DNA of 5,896 bases, taken from Candidatus Dojkabacteria bacterium (GTDB lineage Bacteria; Patescibacteriota; Dojkabacteria; GCA-002793355). A model generated the notes under the pieces. The model had not been told where the DNA came from. It saw nothing but the letters and a program-made list of their open reading frames with translations, and ran no database searches. The translations under genes and the position numbers were made by a program. Below are positions 1 to 5,867 of the stretch, piece by piece; position 1 is the stretch's first letter, and every line of letters starts with the position of its first letter. The stretch covers positions 1-5,896 of the forward strand of contig WFZN01000075.1 in the NCBI GenBank assembly GCA_015489555.1, read 5' to 3'.

Positions 1-218
1 GACTTATGGTTATCTTCTCTATATACGATAATCTTTTTACTGGATATATCAACATTATAATATTTAAGCAGTTTTATAATAGTACTCCTTCGTTCCGCCA
101 ATATCACAGGCACAAAACGGAGTGTCTTTAATGCCCGCAGTGTTATATCTTCTATATTCCCAATTGGAGTAGGCACTATAAACAGACTTGTATTATCATT
201 CCCCTTAATTCTTTTCAT
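1..218 (-). CDS. rsmI: RsmI, 16S rRNA (cytidine-1402 2'-O)-methyltransferase, N-terminal part, cut by the window edge
   Basis: Reading the - strand from the ATG at 218 gives 72 open codons that run off the left edge. Residues 12-33 (LFIVPTPIGNIEDITLRALKTL) carry the signature start of RsmI, a SAM-dependent tetrapyrrole-methylase-fold enzyme that 2'-O-methylates C1402 in the decoding centre of 16S rRNA; PTPIGN is the first SAM-site loop. Residues 41-72 (AERRSTIIKLLKYYNV, then a YRED-NH stretch) match the next conserved block, but the usual AEDTR reads AERRS here. About three quarters of the protein (near 280 residues in E. coli) is missing. The start is fixed because a stop (TAG, 248-246) lies upstream in frame with no other start codon between. 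No Shine-Dalgarno motif precedes it; TATTGT sits 6 nt ahead of the ATG. It lies 23 nt after the holB-like gene on the same strand and is probably co-transcribed with it. Family call is firm; activity cannot be judged from a fragment. Confidence 0.86.
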   Translation of the reverse strand, partial: MKRIKGNDNTSLFIVPTPIGNIEDITLRALKTLRFVPVILAERRSTIIKLLKYYNVDISSKKIIVYREDNHK

Positions 219-241
219 ATTTTGACAATACCCAAATAATG

Positions 242-904
242 TTAGCTACTAACGATGCTGTTAACCTTAAGTACAAACCATCGCCAGATATCACGCTGAT
301 TTAAATTTAATTTTAAGTAACGCTGCACCTTCACTAATACTTTATTAAGACTATTATATTGGGCCGCGTGGATAGATCCATGTTTAAACCTGTCTTGTAT
401 CACTTGTCTAAAATGGAACAAAAACGTTGACATATCCTGGGGCATAGTTTCTAAAAACCCCAAACTAAACCCTTCTAAAAGCTCCTTTATCTTCCCAATA
501 TCTTCCCCTTGCTTAAAATGTATGTCGCCTGAAGCATAAATTATGTTACAACGAGATTTTACTGTATCCAATACAGCTGAGGTGTCTGCAACAAATAACA
601 ATATATCAAGATATACTGGTGAGTCCTCAAACAACTTTAAAAACTTATTCTGTACCTCAATTGTGGCACCCTCAAATCCGATGAAGATTATATATTTTTT
701 ACTTTGCCTTATAGGACGAGTGACAGCAAATGAAGTCACATCTTTTACATCGGAAAGGGTTATAATATCTTTAATGTTGTCAAAATTATTAACAATTAAT
801 ACTTCAGGATTAAAATGTGATACATCTATACCGAAATTAGCAGACAAGAATTCTGATACTAAAGACAAACTCAGTTTAGGTAACCTTATAAGATATGTAG
901 CCAT
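242..904 (-). CDS. holB: DNA polymerase III delta-prime-like clamp-loader subunit, short form without a P-loop
   Basis: A 220-residue protein. Its recognisable core is residues 71-121: a hydrophobic strand (YIIFIGFE) in the Walker B position, then EVQNKFLKLFEDSP (83-96), matching the AQNALLKTLEEPP block of HolB/DnaX proteins, then ILLFVADTSAVLDTVKSRC (101-119) with the SRC motif that clamp-loader subunits use to reach the neighbouring ATP site. In the family, delta-prime sits in the loader that places the beta clamp on primed DNA. Odd points: there is no Walker A and no cysteine zinc cluster, the N-terminal part before the core is only about 70 residues, and the total is about two thirds of E. 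coli HolB. The C-terminal 100 residues look helical and match nothing I recognise. The start is the only ATG ahead of the core. A TACAAT box (915-910) lies 5 nt before it, so its mRNA may be leaderless. The rsmI neighbour supports the call, since holB and rsmI are near each other in many bacteria (for example Bacillus). It could instead be a diverged AAA+ relative without clamp-loader function. Confidence 0.7.
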   Translation of the reverse strand: MATYLIRLPKLSLSLVSEFLSANFGIDVSHFNPEVLIVNNFDNIKDIITLSDVKDVTSFAVTRPIRQSKKYIIFIGFEGATIEVQNKFLKLFEDSPVYLDILLFVADTSAVLDTVKSRCNIIYASGDIHFKQGEDIGKIKELLEGFSLGFLETMPQDMSTFLFHFRQVIQDRFKHGSIHAAQYNSLNKVLVKVQRYLKLNLNQRDIWRWFVLKVNSIVSS

Positions 905-946
905 ACTAGATTGTAAACCATTAACTAATCTTACCGAATAAGGTAT
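905..946. promoter_or_regulatory. Divergent promoter region between holB-like gene and pilB
   Basis: This 42-nt gap is the only non-coding DNA between two diverging genes. On the - strand TACAAT (915-910) is a good -10 hexamer, 5 nt from the holB ATG. On the + strand TAATCT (926-931) fits TAnnnT and would start RNA near 937-939, leaving a leader of about 9 nt with a weak AAGG (940-943) just 3 nt before the pilB ATG. I find no convincing -35 hexamer for either. If both -10 boxes are used, the two polymerase footprints overlap, so the promoters would exclude each other. The pilB promoter may also lie inside the holB coding sequence. The pilB start itself is secure, because an in-frame TAA (926-928) stands upstream with no other start codon after it. 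Confidence 0.4.
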
Positions 947-2770
947 ATGGACACTGCGTTCTTAGAATTTCTATTAAATCAGGGCAAATTAACAAACGAA
1001 AAGATAGCAACAATCAAAAAATATATACAGGAACACAAAACAAATACAGAACAGGCATTAGTCGAACTTGGTTTACTTAATAAAAAAGAACTCTACAAAT
1101 ACAAAGCGTTATTCTACAATGTTGGTTTCATTGAAGACATATTCAAAATAAAAATACCCCAAAACCTGCTTGATTTCCTGGAAAAACACATAGAACTTAT
1201 AAAAAAGACAAAATCCCTACCATTTGCGTACGATGCAAAAAACAAAACTGTTAAGATACTTGCCCGTGACTTTCTAAACTACAACATAAAACAGACATGG
1301 CGCATATTACTTAAAACAGACAATATCGAAGTATATACTACATACCCAGACGACTTTGACAAATTCTTAATAATGACTTTTGGAGAAACACTACATGAGG
1401 ACACAGTCGAAGAACTGGTTAATTCTGAAGCGACTACTAACAAACCAGAAAAAACAAGTAGTTTAGATACAATTTTTGAACAGGGGAGCGGAATAACTAA
1501 ATTCCTCAAGGAAATTTTAGAATACGCAGTGGACCTTAATGCTTCTGATATTCATATAGAGCCTCAAGAAAATAATATAAGGATAAGATTACGTATAGAT
1601 GGAGTGCTCGTAGAAAAATTCGGCCGTTTACCCAAAACAGTACTACCCGAATTAATTGCCCACATAAAGATTCTAGCTAAACTAAGAATCGACGAAACCC
1701 GCCGCCCTCAAGACGGTAGAATATTGGTTACCATAAAAGGTAAAAAGTTTGATTTAAGGGTTGCCACATCACCTACAATACACGGCGAGAAGGCAGTAAT
1801 ACGTATACTCCCCAAAAATACCCACATATTATCAATTGAAGAGACAGGTATGCGTGGCAAGGCTTTATCAGACTTTAAAAAGGCTCTGAATGTAACCGCA
1901 GGTATTATTCTAATTACCGGTCCTACAGGATCAGGTAAAACAACGACCCTCTCAACAGCGCTCCATAAGCTAAATACCGAAGGCGTTAATATTATAACCA
2001 TCGAAGATCCAGTAGAAATTGTAGTACCAGGTACCACACAGATTCAAGTAAATGCTCAAATCGGGCTAACATTTGCTAACATACTACGCTCAGTATTACG
2101 GCAGGATCCAGACATAATAATGGTAGGTGAAATACGCGATAAAGAAACAGCTGAACTTGCGGTGCAAGCAGCACTAACAGGACATCTAGTACTAAGTACA
2201 TTGCATACAAACAACGCTGCTAGTACTTTCATACGTTTAATGGATATGGGCATAGAGCCATATCTACTTACATCTACAATAAAAGCTATCGTCTCTCAAC
2301 GCTTAGTGCGCACAATATGTAAATACTCAAGGACAGCCTATGTACCCCCAAAAGACATCCGAGAACTCATTGAGGATAAGCTTAAGATACTTCCTAACTT
2401 TGACTTATACGCCTACCTTGAAGAACTTGCCAAAAAACGCCCCGTTAAAGACCCAGATGACCCAACATTTAAACTAGAACCCCCAGTTAAGGCTCCACAA
2501 GTCGTAAATAACAAGAAAATATTCTACTTATACAAAGGAACCCCCCACCCTAAGTGTGGAGACTTAGCATACAAAGGACGTACCGGAATATTCGAAGTTC
2601 TCTGGGTATCGGAGGCCATAAAACAAGCCGTACTACAACGCAAGAGTGCCGGAGAGATCGCCCAAATAGCGATACAAGAAGGCATGATCCCATTACTACA
2701 AGAAGGACTAATAAAAGCTATCGAAGGTATAACTACCTATGAGGAAGTACTACGTGTTGCACTCTTATAA
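947..2770 (+). CDS. pilB: PilB, type IV pilus extension ATPase (GspE/PulE family)
   Basis: 607 residues, close to the usual PilB length. It is the cytoplasmic hexameric motor that powers pilin addition through PilC. Residues 1 to about 160 look like a GspE N-terminal (MshEN-type) domain, with LVELGLLNKKEL (38-49) resembling its second repeat, but I do not see an intact c-di-GMP-binding consensus. The ATPase follows: SDIHIEP (200-206), arginines in RIRLRIDG (212-219) and RRPQDGR (252-258), Walker A GPTGSGKTT (325-333), Asp box TIEDPVE (351-357), Walker B DPDIIMVGEIRD (387-398) and His box TGHLVLSTLHTN (411-422). The family's four-cysteine zinc site is degraded: the first CxxC reads CKYS (458-461) and the second HPKC (534-537). 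About 72 residues lie between them, with a Pro-rich stretch at 497-520. The protein ends with KGRTGIFEVL (543-552) and a helical tail. It is the first gene of pilBTC; pilT follows after 20 nt. GspE of a type II secretion system is the alternative, but the adjacent pilT makes a pilus role much more likely. Confidence 0.95.
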   Translation: MDTAFLEFLLNQGKLTNEKIATIKKYIQEHKTNTEQALVELGLLNKKELYKYKALFYNVGFIEDIFKIKIPQNLLDFLEKHIELIKKTKSLPFAYDAKNKTVKILARDFLNYNIKQTWRILLKTDNIEVYTTYPDDFDKFLIMTFGETLHEDTVEELVNSEATTNKPEKTSSLDTIFEQGSGITKFLKEILEYAVDLNASDIHIEPQENNIRIRLRIDGVLVEKFGRLPKTVLPELIAHIKILAKLRIDETRRPQDGRILVTIKGKKFDLRVATSPTIHGEKAVIRILPKNTHILSIEETGMRGKALSDFKKALNVTAGIILITGPTGSGKTTTLSTALHKLNTEGVNIITIEDPVEIVVPGTTQIQVNAQIGLTFANILRSVLRQDPDIIMVGEIRDKETAELAVQAALTGHLVLSTLHTNNAASTFIRLMDMGIEPYLLTSTIKAIVSQRLVRTICKYSRTAYVPPKDIRELIEDKLKILPNFDLYAYLEELAKKRPVKDPDDPTFKLEPPVKAPQVVNNKKIFYLYKGTPHPKCGDLAYKGRTGIFEVLWVSEAIKQAVLQRKSAGEIAQIAIQEGMIPLLQEGLIKAIEGITTYEEVLRVALL

Positions 2771-2790
2771 AATAAGTGTAAAATGATAGT

Positions 2791-3861
2791 ATGTCTATAG
2801 ATACTCTGCTTGAAAAATTGATAAATATCGTGCTAGACGAAAAAGCTTCCGATCTACATCTGGCTCCTGGTTATCCTCCGACAATACGAAAAAGTAACAA
2901 GCTTATACAGGTCTCAAACATACGTTTGACCCCATCACATATAGACGCGCTATGCAAAACAATACTTGGTCCTCAAAAATATAGCGATTTTGTTACAAAC
3001 AAGGAGCTAGATACAGCGTTTGATTTCAATAAAATTGTACGTTTTAGAGTAAACGCATACTTTACACTTGGGAAGCCAGCGCTTGCTATGAGAGTAATTC
3101 CCGCAAGCATTCGTTCCCTTACAGAGCTAAACCTACCTAATATAGTAAGCTCGCTCCCGCTACAAGGAGAACAGGGCCTAATATTAGTAGTGGGCCCTAC
3201 GGGCCATGGTAAAACAACCACCGTAGCGGCCATGGTAAATCTAATCAATCAGTTTCATTTTAAGCATATAATAACTTTGGAAGACCCTGTAGAATACATA
3301 TTCCCTCCGGGCAAAAGTCTTGTATCTCAACGTGAAGTACACCTTGACACACATGACTTTAAAAATTCCCTACGTAGCATACTCAGAGAGGATCCAGATG
3401 TGGTGCTTATAGGAGAGATGCGTGATGTTGAAACGATTGAGGCTGTACTAACAATTGCAGAAACTGGCCACCTTGTATTCTCTACCATGCATACCTATAG
3501 CGCTGCCCAAACGATTGAACGTATTATTCAAAGCCACCCTAAAAGTAAACAAGATACAGTACGCATGCAACTTGCCTATATTTTAAAGGCAATAATCTCA
3601 CAAAGATTAATCCCAACTAAAAACGGGGGCTTACGCCCGGCGGTAGAAATATTACTTAACAATAATGCAATAAAAAACCTAATACGAGAGGGGAAAATAA
3701 CAAATATAGATAACATTATAAAAACTTCTCTTAGCGAGGGTATGCAACCACTTGAGTATTCAATAGCTCAACTTGTAAAAGAGGGGCTAGTCACCCAAGA
3801 AACCGCGGAAAGATATGCCCTTTTCCCTGAAGAACTAAAATATTGGATACAAAACGTATAA
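2791..3861 (+). CDS. pilT: PilT, type IV pilus retraction ATPase
   Basis: 356 residues, the normal PilT size, with no PilB-style N-terminal extension. It is the hexameric motor that drives pilus disassembly and hence twitching, adhesion under tension or DNA uptake. The PAS-like N-terminal domain begins with ASDLHLAPG (19-27) and contains FRVNAY (85-90). The RecA-like domain has Walker A GPTGHGKTT (135-143, with His where most homologues have Ser), Asp box TLEDPVEYI (162-170), Walker B DPDVVLIGEMRD (201-212) and His box TGHLVFSTMHT (225-235). AIKNLIREGK (293-302) is the PilT hallmark (AIRNLIRE), needed for retraction in studied PilTs, which separates it from PilB and supports an active retraction motor. 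The ATG at 2791 is preceded by TAAAAT (2779-2784) and no Shine-Dalgarno motif; the gap from pilB is 20 nt. The pilC ATG follows the stop codon directly. PilU is less likely given this single, motif-complete copy beside pilB and pilC. Confidence 0.95.
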   Translation: MSIDTLLEKLINIVLDEKASDLHLAPGYPPTIRKSNKLIQVSNIRLTPSHIDALCKTILGPQKYSDFVTNKELDTAFDFNKIVRFRVNAYFTLGKPALAMRVIPASIRSLTELNLPNIVSSLPLQGEQGLILVVGPTGHGKTTTVAAMVNLINQFHFKHIITLEDPVEYIFPPGKSLVSQREVHLDTHDFKNSLRSILREDPDVVLIGEMRDVETIEAVLTIAETGHLVFSTMHTYSAAQTIERIIQSHPKSKQDTVRMQLAYILKAIISQRLIPTKNGGLRPAVEILLNNNAIKNLIREGKITNIDNIIKTSLSEGMQPLEYSIAQLVKEGLVTQETAERYALFPEELKYWIQNV

Positions 3862-5070
3862 ATGAAATACCACTACATCGCCGTTGATACAAACCAAAGA
3901 AAAATAAAAGGCGTACTTGAAGCCAATAGTAAAAATACGGCTGCCAAAATATTACTAGACCAAGGCCTTACCCCAATAAAAATATCATCAGCCAAAAAAT
4001 TTAGTCTTGACGCCCTACAAGAAATAAACGTAGGCGGCATACCTCTTAAGAAAAAGGTATTCTTTTTTAAGCAATTTGCATTAATGGTAAAAGCAGGGCT
4101 GCCAATCTCTAGGGTATTAGAGATACTTGGTTCAGATGCAACCTACCCCCCTATACAAAGAATCGTGCAAGAAGCTCACCACGACATAATGGCTGGCCGC
4201 AAACTTCACGAGGTATTCAAAGGATATCCCGAGCTTTTTGACTCTATAACTATTGCACTAATTGAAGCTGGTGAAGAAAGCGGGAAACTTGACTATGTAT
4301 TAGATAAGATCAGCAAGAATCTTGACAAAAAACACAAGATATCTAGCTCAATAAAATCTGCACTTGCGTATCCTACTGTGGTAATGATCGTTGTTATACT
4401 TGTACTTGTTTTTTTAGCTATAGTAGTTTTACCACAATTGTCAAGCGTCTTTGAAGATTTTAATGTTACCTTACCATTTACAACGCGCGTATTGCTCTAT
4501 TTAAGCCGGATTTTCGTAAGATATGGAATTGTTATCCTAATGTTACTCCCTGTTCTTATCGTAGGATTATTCTATCTACGTAAGATTCAAACTATAAAAA
4601 GTACCTGGGACCTAATATTACCAAAACTGCCGGTCATAGGAACAATATACTCAAAGATACAACTAACCTATATAACAAGTACACTATCGTTGCTACTTAG
4701 CGCTGGATTACCAATAACTCATGCTCTTGAACTTACGATAAACGTAACAACAAATAAATGGTACAAACTTGAGCTTGAACGGATGTTAGCAGAGATTCGT
4801 AAAGGGAAAAGACTGTCTGAAACGATCTCTGAGGAGTCCTTCTTTCCTCCACTATTTAAGTACATGATACAGGTAGGAGAAGAAACCGGGAAACTTGACA
4901 GTAGCATAGCTAAGATCGCCCATTTTTATGAAAAAGAAGTATTCTATACTCTAAAAGACCTAAGTTCCGTAATTCAACCTATAATTATATTACTTCTTGG
5001 TATAGCTATAGGATTTATAGTGGTCAGTATTTATCTCCCGCTGTCACAACTTGCACAACATATCACCTAG
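3862..5070 (+). CDS. pilC: PilC, type IV pilus inner-membrane platform protein (GspF family)
   Basis: 402 residues, the standard PilC/GspF length. It is the polytopic platform on which PilB and PilT act to insert or remove pilins. The N-terminus (YHYIAVDTNQRKIKGVLEA, 3-21) is the usual short beta-rich lead-in. Two T2SSF repeats follow, about 66-189 and 269-391. Each has the family's paired signature: KQFALMVKAGLPI (70-82) with IEAGEESGKLD (134-144), and LSLLLSAGLPI (275-285) with IQVGEETGKLD (336-346). Predicted membrane segments are about 172-190, 221-239 and 371-392, the usual three. It contains no cysteine. The ATG comes immediately after the pilT TAA with no Shine-Dalgarno motif, so translation probably depends on ribosomes finishing pilT. 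The pilin gene follows after 45 nt. The start is supported because the N-terminal family motif begins at residue 3. Confidence 0.95.
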   Translation: MKYHYIAVDTNQRKIKGVLEANSKNTAAKILLDQGLTPIKISSAKKFSLDALQEINVGGIPLKKKVFFFKQFALMVKAGLPISRVLEILGSDATYPPIQRIVQEAHHDIMAGRKLHEVFKGYPELFDSITIALIEAGEESGKLDYVLDKISKNLDKKHKISSSIKSALAYPTVVMIVVILVLVFLAIVVLPQLSSVFEDFNVTLPFTTRVLLYLSRIFVRYGIVILMLLPVLIVGLFYLRKIQTIKSTWDLILPKLPVIGTIYSKIQLTYITSTLSLLLSAGLPITHALELTINVTTNKWYKLELERMLAEIRKGKRLSETISEESFFPPLFKYMIQVGEETGKLDSSIAKIAHFYEKEVFYTLKDLSSVIQPIIILLLGIAIGFIVVSIYLPLSQLAQHIT

Positions 5071-5072
5071 TG

Positions 5073-5100
5073 TTAAAATTAAAAGAGCACCTAATATAAA
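5073..5100 (+). promoter_or_regulatory. Possible pilin promoter between pilC and the pilin gene
   Basis: The 45-nt pilC-pilin gap is AT-rich and the longest gap inside the pilus locus. TTAAAA (5073-5078, four of six matches to the -35 consensus) and TATAAA (5095-5100, five of six to the -10) are 16 nt apart. Separate transcription of the pilin would make sense, since the fibre subunit is needed in far larger amounts than the motors. In such AT-rich DNA these matches can arise by chance. A weak GAAG (5104-5107) lies 8 nt before the pilin ATG. Confidence 0.3.
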
Positions 5101-5115
5101 TACGAAGTAAAACCT

Positions 5116-5721
5116 ATGACACGCAAGTTACACATTTCTAAAAAAGGATTTACCCTTATAGAATTGCTGGTAGTAATGGCAATAATCGCACTTTTGCTAT
5201 TAGGTACTCTAGCCGGACTAACGTTTGGCTTGAAAAAAGCCCGCGATACGCGAAGACAGAAGTCAGTTTCGATAATAAACAGTGGCCTGCAGGCTTATTA
5301 TGCAGAAAACAATTTGTATGTTCCGTATACTGCAATTACCTCAAATGGAGGTACTTGCACTCAGTACGGCAGTATCAGAAGATGTGACATTACAGCGTTA
5401 GTCGGTCTTAATTCTACGGGCAGTGGTCCATCTGCTACTCCTTCCAATGCACCTTTATACATATATTTTGAAGAAGAATATCAATCTCCGATAGGGATCC
5501 AAAGCGGTAAGGACTTAGACAATGCGATGGGATATTATGTAGACGACTCTGCCCTCCAGTACGCTGTGTGTATTGTTACTGAACTTGAAAGCACCGGTAA
5601 CGTTACGCCGGCAGCAAATGTTAACGATGAAGGCACAAACTGGGGGTGTTACTGCGTTGGCCCACTTGCTCAAACTGCTCGATGTATGGGACTAGAAGAT
5701 CCAAACGGATTACCTAACTAG
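5116..5721 (+). CDS. Type IV pilin with class III prepilin leader (PilA/PulG-like major pilin candidate)
   Basis: 201 residues. The N-terminus has an 11-residue basic leader ending in KKG and then FTLIELLVVMAII (12-24): the prepilin peptidase PilD would cut after G11 and N-methylate F12, and E16 is the conserved Glu5 of the mature pilin. Hydrophobic residues 12-39 form the membrane and fibre-core half of the long helix, which continues amphipathically through KKARDTRRQKSVSIINSGLQAYYAENNLY (40-68), typical of pilins and type II pseudopilins. The head (about 70-201) has GYYVDDSALQYAVCIVTELES (139-159), the strand-and-Cys pattern of PulG-like heads. There are six cysteines, 81, 90, 152, 178, 180 and 190, all in the exported head, enough for up to three disulfides. 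The position after pilBTC and the larger, elaborated head favour a fibre subunit over a minor pilin. A strong hairpin follows 57 nt after the TAG stop. The family is sure; major versus minor role is inference. Confidence 0.92.
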   Translation: MTRKLHISKKGFTLIELLVVMAIIALLLLGTLAGLTFGLKKARDTRRQKSVSIINSGLQAYYAENNLYVPYTAITSNGGTCTQYGSIRRCDITALVGLNSTGSGPSATPSNAPLYIYFEEEYQSPIGIQSGKDLDNAMGYYVDDSALQYAVCIVTELESTGNVTPAANVNDEGTNWGCYCVGPLAQTARCMGLEDPNGLPN

Positions 5722-5778
5722 TTTCGAGTCCCACATTATACTTTATACCCTTCATCTCCCCAAGTTCCGGTGCAGCTT

Positions 5779-5826
5779 AAGGGGCGGCGGGGGCTAAAGC
5801 CCCCGCCGCCCCTTCAACCTTGTTTT
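5779..5826 (+). terminator. GC-rich perfect hairpin, probable rho-independent terminator of the pilin transcript
   Basis: The arms AAGGGGCGGCGGGGGC (5779-5794) and GCCCCCGCCGCCCCTT (5799-5814) are exact reverse complements: 16 bp around a TAAA loop, with 14 of 16 pairs G-C in AT-rich surroundings. The T-rich stretch TTGTTTT (5820-5826) begins 5 nt after the stem rather than directly on it, so the U-tract is imperfect. On the opposite strand nothing T-rich follows, so the sequence favours termination of + strand RNA. The hairpin could also protect the abundant pilin mRNA from 3' exonucleases, or be a copy of a dispersed palindromic repeat. Confidence 0.65.
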
Positions 5827-5867
5827 AGGGCTTGCCCAGAAAAACTTATTAAAGTAGTAAAGTAATG

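Noticed and set aside
543..941. 132-codon open frame on the + strand opposite the holB-like gene
   Set aside because: It lies wholly antisense to a gene with recognisable family motifs, ends just before pilB, shows no domain, and its sequence reads like a shadow of the other strand.
1279..2253. Three - strand open frames (1279-1509, 1708-2037, 2056-2253) inside pilB
   Set aside because: They are antisense to strongly conserved PilB coding sequence, low in complexity (Ser/Val-rich), and show no known motif.
2554..2742. 62-codon + strand frame overlapping the 3' end of pilB
   Set aside because: It lies in another frame of the conserved PilB C-terminus; its Arg/Thr-rich composition is a frame artefact.
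3202..3239. 12-nt direct repeat GGCCATGGTAAA (3202-3213 and 3228-3239) around the PilT Walker A codons
   Set aside because: The copies are read in different frames (GHGK versus AMVN) and both encode sensible PilT sequence; most likely chance rather than a functional repeat.
2973..3248. 91-codon - strand frame inside pilT, and a 62-codon one inside pilC (4719-4907)
   Set aside because: Both are antisense to conserved motor and platform motifs, with no ribosome binding site or recognisable product.
947..5721. Type II secretion system (gspE/gspF/gspG) instead of a type IV pilus
   Set aside because: A motif-complete PilT with AIKNLIRE sits between the other genes, and no secretin or GspC/L/M-type gene is present; retraction ATPases are characteristic of type IV pili.
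5828..5837. Small palindrome GGGCTTGCCC after the main hairpin
   Set aside because: It allows only about three base pairs around a four-base loop and no T-tract follows; too weak for a second terminator.
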